A DNA stretch of 64,000 nucleotides. Source: Phascolomyces articulosus. Lineage: Eukaryota > Mucoromycota > Mucoromycetes > Mucorales > Lichtheimiaceae. The DNA is taken from assembly GCA_025677815.1 (NCBI GenBank), contig JAIXMP010000006.1:1302001-1366000 (forward strand), written 5' to 3'. Within the stretch, counting starts at the first letter, position 1; every line of letters starts with the position of its first letter. The position numbers were made by a program, and so were the translations under genes. Below the pieces are notes generated by a model. The model had not been told where the DNA came from. It worked only from the letters and a program-made list of their open reading frames with translations, and made no database searches. This document shows positions 36,829 through 47,626 of the stretch, piece after piece.

Positions 36829-37271
36829 AAGGAGAAATGATGATGTAGTATCCGTCGATCATTGTATTAGCAAAGATTTGATTGATATATTATGGTACCC
36901 AGAAAAAAAATAGTTTTAATTTGTATGTGACAGGGAATAATACAATTCCACAGTATTCTGATGAGGCACTAGGTGTCCATCACATTGGAACAATATTAAT
37001 AACGGAACCTAAGTCGTTACCCAGAATGAGGAAGAATGAACGAAATAGTCTTTCGATTCGGTAAGTGTTTTTGTTTCTATTCAATTGGGTCGGTTTACCT
37101 GAATATAATTGTAAATTTTCTGATGTTTACAGATGTATTATTATTATTTTTATGCGTTGGATAACTTTTTATTTTTATTTTTATAGAATGTATTTTGGTA
37201 GAACAGAAGTTCAAATGGAAGAAGTGTATTGTAATTTTAACTCTGCTTTTATGCAGATCTCAGAAAAGTGA
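36829..37271 (+). pseudogene. Decayed Hsp70-like tail (end of exon 4, intron 4, last exon)
   Basis: The end of exon 4 (36829-37060) retains VDHCISKDL, a YYGTQKK segment, NNTIPQYSDEA and a final SIR followed by GTAAGT; the last exon (37187-37271) starts MYFGRTEVQMEEV and stops at 37271. A frameshift near 36880 breaks the frame between VDHCI and YYGTQ, and nothing of exons 1-3 remains. The last exon is shortened and its end is unlike the intact copies. It stands directly downstream of copy 5, in the same orientation. Confidence 0.85.
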
Positions 37272-38198
37272 TGTGATTCATAACGACTATATAAGAAATA
37301 TAGCCAGTCTACCTATATACCTATTTTACTTATTACGTACTACCAATAATTACAATTATATTCGATTCTAATAACCTACACCTTTGTAATTTACATGATG
37401 ACTTATATGGTCTCCTCTATGTGAATAAATACCATATTAAATAAATGCAATTCTATTTTTTTTCTGTCACACACCTATTTTTAAGTGTTAAAACCTCGTA
37501 CATATTCTTCATTTCACCCATATTGGTCAAAACCTACAGGAAAATTTATTATTTTTTCCCTTTAACAATACCATTAATGCCCTTGAATTTTTTTTATTCC
37601 TTCTTATTGTCTCATGCAAATTCTTGGCATGTAGACAGAAAAAAAAGTATGTAAAAGGACAACGTGGGAAATAATTCTAATGATATAGTATACCTATAAA
37701 ACGGAGAAATGAAAAGTACAATAAACGAGAAAGAAGAAAAAAGTACAAATTACACATAGAGACCAAAATTTGTATCCATATACCTGTTTTATTTGTTGTG
37801 TCTCTGGGTACTCTTAAATTAATATTTATATCTCATGGTTTTTTTTTGTAAACTGATGATTTAAAATATCATCTATTCAATGAACACAGTAATACTATGA
37901 TGAATATGACTATAGCAGTAAACGACTAGAATTTTGAGTACGCATTCATCTACTGGATCAGTTCAACCAACTTCGCATAATTAATTCAAATATTTAGAGT
38001 TCGATTCCAGGATTTGTTTGAATGCAATCGGAAAGCTTATTCGTTAATGCAGCAATATTTTTCTGGTTTACTGCTTATGGAGATTAGAAGGCTGAGCAAA
38101 GCGTAGCTTGGTAACTCGTTACACTGTGTAAATAGAAGGATCCTATCAACAATGTGTATTCACGTAATTGGCTGTTTCTTCTTTTACCATTTCAAATA
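37272..38198. other. Intergenic upstream of copy 6
   Basis: AT-rich, with homopolymers. GAGTTCGATTCC at 37998 resembles a tRNA B box but no tRNA fold is visible around it. GGCTGAGC at 38090 is a one-base variant of the motif seen before the other copies; no TGGCGCAT was found here. Confidence 0.55.
38090..38097 (+). promoter_or_regulatory. GGCTGAGC, variant motif upstream of copy 6
   Basis: One mismatch to GGCTTAGC; 109 bp before the start at 38199 and flanked by AAG/AAA as at 33700. Confidence 0.35.
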
Positions 38199-40413
38199 AT
38201 GACTGGATCAAATCCACAACCACCTACTTTGGTAAATCCACAACCACATTCACCAGGAAATCCGCAACCAACACACCAACCAGTAGAATATAAAGTCGTT
38301 ATTGCATATGATTTCGGTACAACTTATTCTGGTGCTGCTTATGCTTTTACTCATTCAACGCCTACTGAAGTGTTTGACATTCAGAAATGGTAAGACATTT
38401 CAACCTTTTCCAATAGAGCAGCTTTTTTTAAAATAAAAATAACCTTTTGTTAGGCCACAAAAAGGGGGAAATTATTATCCAAAGGTGCCAACACTATCCG
38501 TCTATCCACGATTAAATGAAAAACATCAATCTGAAACACCTAAGAGACCAGTATTATCTGGATGGGGTCATGGTGCAAAAAAGACCATGCTCAAACCAGG
38601 CGCCACCAAGCATAACGTTCTTCTTTCACGGTTCAAGCTTCACTTGGATGAATCATTAAAGCGTCCACCCCTTGAAAATGGAATGTAAGTAATATTCAAT
38701 CGCACACATTTATATTTATGAGGTCATTATACAGAATGATTAAATGGATTATCATGTATAAAATAATTAGAACACCCGTCCATGCGGTGACAGATTATTT
38801 GGCGGCATTGCATCAGCATACATTACAAGAATTATCACGTAGTTTTGCTAAAAACTATCATCCAGATACTTTTCGTTATTGCCTTACAGTCCCTGCTGTA
38901 TGGTCAGATAAAGCCAAAAATTCGATGCGACAAGTGGCGATCCAAGCCGGTCTTGTATCACCTTCTGATCCACCTGACCGACTTGTGCTTGTTTCAGAAC
39001 CTGAGGCAGCTGCAATTTATTGTGAAGAAACAATGTCAGAAGAAATTCATTTAAAAGATAATGATCGGATCATGATATGTGATGCAGGTGGTGGTACTGT
39101 GGATTTAATTGTGTTTCAAGTGAACTTCACCAATGATCTTAAAGATGGCAATTTATGGGGAGGAAATAGACGAGAATTGAAAGAAGTGACAAAGGGAATA
39201 GGTGAAAGTTGTGGTAGTGTCTTTTTGGATGATCGATTTTATACATTACTCCAACAAAAACTAGGAGATGAGGCCATGAACAAGATGAACCAACGAGAAT
39301 TAAATGGTGTGTTAAATCAATTTATTGATAATGTTAAGCCGGATTTTGATGGTGTGTCGGATCACTTTATTGAATTACCACGTTCGATCAAATTGAATGA
39401 TTTACCAGAAACTGTATTGGAGGATGATATCAATGGCTATTTGGATGAAGGAATGTTGAAATTATCAGCTCAGGAACTTACAGAACAAGTATTTAACCCT
39501 GTGATTGATCAAGTCGTAAGTGTGATGAAAGCAATATATATTGCACCTCCTATAATAAGTAACGAAGAAGAAAGAAACACTTATAACTTTTAATATATAA
39601 TATGCTAGTTATCATTGATTGATCGTCAATATCAACAAATACCTGATGGACGATTAGATTACCTTTTCCTTGTGGGTGGATTTGGCTCATCCAAATACTT
39701 GTATCAAAAAGTTCAAAATGCATTCCAACCAAGGAAAATAAATCAAGTGCTAAATCCAGAAGAACGTGCTGCTTTAGCTGTTGTTCGTGGAGCAGCTTAT
39801 TTCGGTGTTCACTCCCAAACCATTGTTTCACGCGTATCTAGACGAACCTATGGCATCAATATCCTTAAACCTTTTGAAAAGAACATTGACCCACTTTCTA
39901 AACGTCTAGTACAACCGGATGGTACTATACGATGTAAAGATAGATTCTCAACCTTTGTGAAAAAATCGGACGAATTATCAGTTGATCATTGCATTGAAGA
40001 GAAATATTTTGTTTATTATACTCCTGATAAAATTGTCACTATTGTTCTATATGCAACAGAAAACGATAACGCCCCGCGTTATTGTGATGAATCAGGTGTA
40101 CATCGTATTGCAAATATATCAATTCCATTTCCTGATATGCCTTATATGAAGAGGAATGAGCGACTTTGGTTTACTGTTAGGTAATAATATTTGACGATTA
40201 TTATTATTATTATTACTATTGTTGTTGTTGTTGTTAGTTTATGCTGCTAATGACGAATGATCCAATTACTACTGCATCGTAACAATACTGATATACAATT
40301 GGATGATTTTTTTTAGAATGTTTTTTGGTAGAACAGAAATTAGAATGGAAGCTGAATTTAGTACAGGACAAAAGTATGATGTCAATTGTGATTTCCATGC
40401 TGATTTGAAGTAG
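38199..40413 (+). CDS. HSPA12-like Hsp70 ATPase, copy 6
   Basis: Exons are 38199-38389, 38454-38684, 38771-39515, 39609-40180 and 40317-40413; phases 2,2,0,2; 611 aa, the longest copy. The extra length is an N-terminal extension with repeated NPQP units (MTGSNPQPPTLVNPQP...) before VEYKVVIAYDFGTTYSG. DAGGGTVDLIVFQV and LVGGFGSSKYLYQKV are intact. An in-frame ATG 45 bp upstream exists, but the start at 38199 restores the MTGSNPQ beginning of copy 1. The segment after the adenosine loop reads NPEERAALAVVRGAAYFG. The tail MFFGRTEIRMEAEF and its continuation GQKYDVNCDF are closest to copy 1 (GQKYEVNCDF). Confidence 0.94.
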
Positions 40414-41578
40414 AACCATCACTATAAAAATCGCCATAAACAATTTACTTCCAGGCACCAGCAGTTAATAGATCATTTACTCCATGTGGTAATGTTCTCT
40501 CACAAAATAATATAACCATGTTTTACTATGATATTTTATCATATCCAGCTATTTTATTTAATAAATTCTTTCTTTCGTACATTATTATACACTTCAAGAA
40601 CTTTATCTTTTGATTATATTTAATTGAGCAATTATATATTTCTCTTTTTTATTGTATTTGATAAATATGCATGCTTCTTTGTTCTTTCTCATTTGATTCA
40701 TCTGCAAGATTTTCTTTTTCTCTCCTAATCAAACACCAACTAAGTTTTCTACATTTTATTGTCAGTTTCAGGGATGCTTTTTCCAGTCTCTCTCAATCAT
40801 TATAATATATATGAAAAATCCTATTGCCATTTACATAACAAAAAGATACGTTATGAGAATCCATTTTAATTAAAGAAAAGATTATAAATTGCTCTTGTGA
40901 ATTTCTTCCTCGTTAGAGTTGTCAATTAATCAATTAATAATAACAATATGAGATACCTTTTTTTTTTGTTATCAAAGTTCTAAAAATGATTGCAGTTTCA
41001 ATTCCATTCTTGGGATAGTAGCACGTTGGAGTAAATGTCTCATTATTGTAATCAAATAACAACTTTTCCTCATGTTATTTATTACTATGTCTGATTTATG
41101 ATAAGATGATAATGATCGAAAATCTTGATTAAAAATGATACAACAGCAAAGGACTGTATACTGCGGCTATAATTATTAAAAGAGAACCAGAAATTTATAG
41201 CATGTTATAATTACTGAAGGGTAAGATATATTGGCTCATTCCAGCTAGATTATTATTTATTGTTAAAAAAGAAACAATATATTTGTGACAAGCTTAATTT
41301 CAACGTATTTATTGTATGGACATATTTATAACAACCGCTTACATGCAGATTACCTAATTCTACCTAAATCGAACCAATCTTATAAAGGCGATCCGGAACT
41401 TCGAGACCTCAGCTGCGGAAGCATCTTGCTTTTTCCAATCATCAGATCGGACTTATTGGTCAGCCTTATACCAATTATTTAAAATCCTCTTTTTTGCGAA
41501 CTTATTTTATTGCTCCCTACTCTTCTTTCTTTTTTCTCTCTTCTTTTTTTTTAATAACACTAATAATTATATTCAGCC
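40414..41578. other. Intergenic, right edge of the Hsp70-like island
   Basis: AT-rich spacer between copy 6 and RAD6, both rightward. An open frame of 65 codons at 41285-41482 has no family resemblance. The last 60 bp before RAD6 are pyrimidine-rich. Confidence 0.6.
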
Positions 41579-42425
41579 ATGTCAACTCCTACTAGAAGAC
41601 GTTTGATGCGTGACTTTAAGAGATTACAAAGTGATCCACCAGGTAAATTTGAATGATCTTCTTTAGTTTCTTTTTACAAGATGGATTAATGCCATGTTCT
41701 AACGTGTATATTCATGCTTCTATAGGAGGTGTATCAGGTAATCCATGAATATTGATTACCGAAAAAGAGGAAGAATAATTCAATAAAGAAAAAGAAAAGA
41801 AAAACTCAATTGTCATTACTATTGAATATAGGTGCTCCTTGTCCTGATAATATCATGATGTGGAATGCAGTGATCTTCGGCCCATGTAAGTTTGAAAGAT
41901 TCAAGAAAAAGGAGAGCAAGAGAAAGATCGATAAAACAATGAGTCATATAGTTTTACAATGAAAATAACTTGTTTTTTTAAATGGCATTATTATTATAGC
42001 TGATACCCCTTTCGAAGACGGAACGTTTAAATTGGTGCTTCAATTTGATGAAACATATGTAAATATCCACCTAATTAATAATCGAAATAGCTGGACGAGG
42101 ATAATAACGGGAACAATGAAAAAGAGGGGATGGAAATATTAATTGTTTGTTTTTTTAATAGCCAAATAAACCACCTCAGGTCAAGTTCGTTTCGAAAATG
42201 TTCCATCCAAATGTCTATGCTAACGGTGAACTTTGTCTTGATATCCTCCAAAACCGTTGGAGCCCTACATATGACGTGGCCGCTATCCTCACCAGTATTC
42301 AATCTTTGTTACATGATCCAAATCCAAATTCTCCTGCCAATGCTGAAGCTGCTAATCTTTATCGTGAAAACAGAAAGGAATATGTGAGACGAGTTCGTGA
42401 AACTGTTGAATCATCTTGGGAGTAA
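41579..42425 (+). CDS. RAD6: Ubiquitin-conjugating enzyme E2, RAD6/UBC2
   Basis: Rad6 is the E2 that, with Rad18 and Bre1, ubiquitinates PCNA (post-replication repair) and histone H2B. Exons are 41579-41642, 41726-41737, 41832-41885, 42000-42058 and 42162-42425; the product is 150 aa, matching the family. It begins [20 protein letters not shown], the conserved Rad6 N-terminus. Exon 2 has only 12 nt and supplies the residues GVS of PPGGVSGAPCPDN; leaving it out would keep the frame but remove four residues. The catalytic core [19 protein letters not shown] has Cys88, as in yeast and human Rad6, and ends [18 protein letters not shown]. The tail ends VESSWE without the long acidic extension of S. 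cerevisiae Rad6, as in fission yeast and animals. It is convergent with the RecQ gene. Confidence 0.97.
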
Positions 42426-43097
42426 TAAAAAAATAAAAAAAATCTGGTATTATTCATCAATTTGTTTAATCCCTTTCATTACTTTTTTTTTTACTTTTCT
42501 TCTTGTTCACCCATGCAGCTTCTTCCCTCTGCCCCTCACATATCTCCTCGATCTCTTCTTCTTTCCCTAGGATGATAGTAACTTTGTTGTTTCTCTCTCT
42601 CTCTCTCGCTCTCTCTCTCTCTCACCGTCGCATTTTATATATTATTCACCAACCAAACATATAACTCATATTGGATATTTTGCGTAAGCATTCCATTTAT
42701 TTTCTTCTTCAGAACAAATCCACAAAAGATTGCTTTTTATATTATATACATACATCCAACATTCAACCATTCTTATATATTTTTAGTAACTGACAGATTA
42801 TTTTGTTCTATAGTACACTCACACTACATATTATATATGTTCCTCTTTTTTCTGTGCATCCTTTACAACTCCTCTCTCTCATCCCAGAAAGATAGATAGG
42901 AATTATCTTTTCCGTCCATCTCCCCTTTATTTTTCCTTATAAAAAATTGTATAAAATGGATTTGCTATTTCTACTATATTCAACTAATGTTTGGGTTGTT
43001 ATGTTTCCTTCATATATATATATATATATACAGCAAGAGAGTATGGTATAAAAAAGCATATAATATATATCTAATATGTGCTACTTGTAATGATGGT
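42426..43097. other. Convergent 3' spacer between RAD6 and RecQ
   Basis: Pyrimidine-rich with a CT dinucleotide run at 42591-42623 and a TA run near 43014-43030. No gene seen. Confidence 0.65.
42591..42623. repeat. (CT)n microsatellite
   Basis: CT dinucleotide repeat with one G interruption, in the 3' region of RAD6. Confidence 0.85.
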
Positions 43098-45943
43098 TTA
43101 GTCATCCAAAATAATCAACGACGATTTTTTGTTCGACTTGTTTTCGGCAGAACCGGATCGTTTGCGTTTGCGTTCAATAGCAGTACTACTGGTACTATCA
43201 CTACTGCCACTGGCATTGTTATTGTTATAGTGATGGGTGCCGATGAAATCCATTTTGAGATTGATGTCTCTCCCTGTTTCTTGTGCATGGATCAATTCAG
43301 CTAAACGCTTTCCTGGAATAATATATCTAAGAAAAAAAAACTTGATTTAGTTTTCGTGCATTAAAAATGTAGAATAATTAAATGGTTGATTTGCCACTAT
43401 TAACATTTACGAAATAGTACTATAAGGTGTATAATGTATTTTTTCTAGAAGAACACGATTAATAAGCAAATGGCAGAGTATTCTCTCAAGATCCTACAAA
43501 AAAATTAGTTAATTTTAATGTTTCGATTAATAATAGTATCTTTGATACAACCATCACTACTTTTGTTGGTTATTACCATGGTTATTAAATAGGACCATAC
43601 TTACAGGTGCAGAGAATGTCTTTTTCACTGGAACTTCCACTTTGTCATTTTTCTTCATATATTCAAGGCTGTATTTTTTCAATTGTCGGCCTTGCCAAAG
43701 AGTAAGTAAGACTTTTAAGGTTACATTTTCATTATTATCATACACTGCTTTGCATAGATGTGCAAGTGCCAATGTTTCCTTGGAGATATCCACCGATTGA
43801 ATGGGTTCTTGTCGAGTGCAATTGTCACACGTTCCACACGGAATGTCTGGACTGATTTGGTTGACAATTCCAGAAGTAAAAGTAGGGATGGATGAATCGA
43901 CAGAAAAGTATTTTTCAAACATGATTTTTCGACACGTCGTTAAATCTTGGGCATATTCCATCATTTTGTATACTAAGATATAAAATACAATATTATTAAG
44001 GTCCATCAACATCATATATCCGTGCCAAAATATCACCCATACTATATTTATAAGAAACATACAGTTTGCACCAGCAAACATTTCACCAACGACCAATGTC
44101 GAGAGACGTGTGACTATTAACATATAAAAAAACTGTAAGAAAAATAAACACCATAAATATATAGAAACTTTGATATTTTCCATACCATCTTGCCCTCTAT
44201 AATATAAAATACAATCCGCTCTTTGTCCATCTCGACCTATCAATGAAATAATGGATTGTACATGTCAATACCCTATATACAAATATATGGAATTTCTGAG
44301 ATATCTCCTTCATAAATACCAACATTCTACATTTCTTACCTGCTCGACCACTTTCTTGATAATAATTCTCGAGAGATTTCGACATATAATGATGGATGAC
44401 AAATCGAGTATCTAAATGATTGATACCCATACCAAATGCAATAGTAGCAACAATAACATGCACTTTCTTTCCACGCCATAAGCGATGGACTTCTTCTTTC
44501 GATTCCTTATTTTGTAATACATAAACAAAATAAATGAATATTTGGCTGTTGGAATATGAAATAACAAACCTCCTCCCATAACGCACTGTAACATACCAAT
44601 GTTAAATCCGCATGATATATTTCATATCGAATTTTTCCTTTACTTATTTTAAATAATTCTTGAGCAACATGTTCGGTATCTTTTTTGGAAAGGCAATAAA
44701 TGATGCCGGATTGTCCTCTATAGTGTCGTAAGATATATTGTGACATATGTTGTATCGTTTCTTCCATGGAATCAGGACGAGGAACCACCTGATATACAAG
44801 GTTAGGTCCTAAGATACATCATTATTTTTTTCCAATGGATAATGAATTTAATATTTGTTCTTTTTCCTTCCAACTGACATGCTCATTTGAAAAAAAAAAA
44901 AGTACATACGATGAAGAGGTCCAGTGTAAACCAGAGTTCCTTTTGGCATTTGTGGATGTCGAATTTGAAGAATACTCATCACATCTTTCATAACCACCCA
45001 GGGGCATGTTGCAGTTAATGCCATGATAGGTATATCAGCAAATACAGTCTAATTTCAATGATATGAAAATCCTTTGGATTATTATTTTTTTTCTTACGAA
45101 TAGAGTAATCACAATAATCTACTTACTCTAAGCACATTCAATCTTGTATAATCCTTTCTATAACATAAATTGGATTAGCATATCGAAAGAATCAACTTCT
45201 TTCTTTTCGATCCTTATAAAAAAGACTTTGAATAGAACAGATATTTACCGAAAATCATGACCTTGCTGTGAACAACAGTGTGCTTCATCAATCACAAATC
45301 GAGATAGCCGTCCTTGATCATAGGCTGCATTTAATTTACTCATAAATCGATTTGATTGTCCAATGCGTTCTGGTGTGACATAAATCAATTTGAAACGATG
45401 TTTAGGAGCCATTACTTTCTTGCCATCCAAGAAATCCATGACCAAGTTGGTGTGCTCTTTACTGGTACCACTGGTCAATGTTGCAGCTGGTATATTGGCC
45501 TGTTGTAAATGGTAGACTTGATCATGGCTCAACGAAACAAGAGGTGAAATAACCAATGTAAATTTATTATCATCCCCTTGTCCTTCCAAGAGTGCTGGCA
45601 ACTGATAACATAACGATTTACCACCACCTGTTGGTAAGACTACAAAGATATCCCGTTTTTTATCCAATGCAGCATTCAAAATGGGAAGTTGTGATGTTCG
45701 GAAAGAGGTAATGCCCCAATGACGATGAGCGAGAGCGCAAAGTTGTTGTGACCAAGGGAATTGTTGATGGTCGTAATCGATGTTGTTATCACTTACAAGT
45801 TGCATTTTATCAATGATAGAAATCTCTTCTTCAATAGATTGACGTTGTTCTAATAAGCTTATACGTTCTGCTTCAAGCTCATCCATTTTTTCCTCGATCT
45901 TTGCAAGTCGAGCATTAATGTCGACGAGTCTTCGATCTGTCAT
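43098..45943 (-). CDS. RECQL: RecQ DNA helicase, RECQL1-like, ten exons
   Basis: ATP-dependent 3'-5' DNA helicase of the RecQ family, nuclear, acting on recombination and fork structures. Exons: 45943-45249, 45157-45127, 45048-44910, 44808-44597, 44505-44340, 44236-44186, 44113-44063, 43972-43605, 43493-43411, 43326-43098; 674 aa. An N-terminal coiled coil ([20 protein letters not shown]) matches RECQL1 rather than BLM/WRN. Motifs: GITSFRTSQ (motif 0), [14 protein letters not shown] (I), [18 protein letters not shown] (II), ALTATCP (III), [13 protein letters not shown] (IV), [33 protein letters not shown] (VI), then zinc ligands TTCRK and CGTCDNC and a winged helix. The C-terminus is basic (IERKRKRSG). 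The motif following DEAHC reads [12 protein letters not shown]; the usual SQWGHDFRPDY Trp is Gln. An alternative donor in exon 4 would insert about ten extra residues and is less likely. An upstream in-frame ATG at 46003 is possible. Confidence 0.94.
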
Positions 45944-46745
45944 TGTATGCAGAAAAATATATATAAAAAGAGAGCGCGTGTTTTTGACAGGATCCAAGAA
46001 CAATAAGAAAACAAAAGTCTAAGGAACAAAATACACCCAGCAAATTTGACAAGCGTTCAAATTTTGGGTGTAATATGTAACTACGGTTAAGCTTAAAGAG
46101 AGTTTGAGGTTTAATATTCATTAAAGCTAATCTGAATAGGGCAGAAAGATTGCTTCACGAGTCTCTATAACATTTGTTGGATACACACAAATATTCGTTG
46201 AAGATAAAGTAATATATAATATATATTTTTGTCTTGTTCTAAATTATACGTAGCTATCATTTATATGACCCAAAAAAGGAGTGTTCTTTATTATATTTAT
46301 ATTTGTGACAGATAGCCCTTGTTTAGTTAGAATAATTATATATAACTAATGTTCGTATCAATGTAATGTGTCCACTAAATGACATTTTTAACCATCATCA
46401 TGATAACAAAATCTTCGTGCAATAAAAGGCCTTGCCAATGCATATCTATGATTAATGTCTATTGATACAAAGAATATTATACGGTCTAAATGCTGTCTAA
46501 AAAAGGTTATTAGGGTCTGTATAGATTCTCAACCAATAGGTCGATTTGTTTAATCATTACATAGATAATAGTGACTGAAATGCTGCAATTCACTGTCTAT
46601 TATACTATTTAGGTATAAGTATACTTGATATAAAGAGATAGATAATCGATTTTAGCAAAGATGAGTACTTGTGAATATTTATAATTATCTACTATGAAAA
46701 TAACAATACAGCAGTCACCACGTATCCTAGAAAGCAGAAGTATAG
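45944..46745. other. Intergenic upstream of RecQ
   Basis: AT-rich spacer of 0.8 kb that should hold the RecQ promoter (minus strand). No gene seen. Confidence 0.6.
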
Positions 46746-47626
46746 AAGCCTTTCAGAGACGCCGTAGGCGCACTTTTACATACTTCTTTTTGCCAATTTG
46801 ATACCTGCACGATTGTGAATCTATTATACTATTCATCGATGGTTGATAACACATCAGATCCCTCATCTGCAAGATATCTATGCCAAAGTTATATGCTGTC
46901 TTTGTCAAGTGGTGCTTTCTTTGATAAATGAGCAAGTTTTGTTAGAATAAGATTTTGAACGTCTTTATATTCGATAAGCTCTGATACAGGGAATATATTT
47001 GGATTTTCATCAAGCTATAAATAATTGGTTGTAAATATTTAAACATTTAGAAAAATGTCATTATTTAGTATTTGCTACATATTAACATAAGAAGCATATA
47101 TAGTCTCTTTCTGCATGTGCCAAACGCAATGCATTCTGAAGAGCAACCCAATCCATATTTTTATCAACACAATTAGCAACCCATGAACGAGCATTTTCAG
47201 GCAAACGAGAGGCAATGATTTCGTATTGATTTGTAGGATCATGATTGATACGGCCCCAATAATAAGCAGCAACATATGAAATATCAAAAATCTTGAACAA
47301 ATCAATTCTTGCAGTGCAACCGACTTTATTAGGTTTTTTATTGTTTGTTATTCGCTGATGTTTTTAGAAGGTGTTGATGAATCGATGGAACTTTTGTTAG
47401 GCTTTCCGGCATGGTTACAGATGAAATAAAACTTTTTCTCATCTTCGGCAGGACGACCATTTATTTTGGAATTGCTACTGTTACTTTTGGTTGTCCCATT
47501 ACGAACAAGCACTGCATGGCGTTGTGGATTATTATCGGACCATGACTGTCGTTCATTCTCAGTCCTGAATTTTATTATATAAAGATGTTGGTCATAAGAA
47601 GGAGGTTCTCTTAAAACAAAACCCAT
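46746..47626 (-). pseudogene. Decayed Mutator-like (FAR1/MULE-type) transposase fragment
   Basis: On the minus strand three pieces follow in order. First, a FAR1/SWIM-type N-terminal DNA-binding-like part (YIIKFRTENERQSW, FYFICNHAGKPN), starting near 47626. Second, a central piece (ISYVAAYYWGRINHDPTN, ASRLPENARSWV, DKNMDWVALQNALRLAHA) at about 47300-47090. Third, a C-terminal piece with LDENPNIFPVSELIEYKD and, beyond two in-frame stops, LWHRYLADEG and SNWQKEV near 46990-46760. Pieces lie in different frames, and the catalytic DDE region is absent. The order and wording resemble MULE-like elements common in Mucoromycota; this is from memory of the family pattern, not a search. Terminal inverted repeats were not found by eye. 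It could instead be a domesticated gene whose introns I have not resolved. Confidence 0.5.

Noticed and set aside
37940..38012. Possible tRNA: GAGTTCGATTCC resembles a B box and TGGATCAGTTC an A box upstream
   Set aside because: No acceptor stem or anticodon arm can be paired around them; probably chance.
43557..44243. Long uninterrupted minus-strand frame of 228 codons in the RecQ gene
   Set aside because: It reads through two introns (44185-44114 and 44062-43973); removing them restores the RECQL1 order [12 protein letters not shown] and LYKMMEYAQ.
44512..44596. Alternative donor in RecQ exon 4 that would add [14 protein letters not shown] residues
   Set aside because: Using GTATGT at 44596 gives [16 protein letters not shown], which has the same length as the RECQL1 family; the longer version inserts residues inside a conserved motif.
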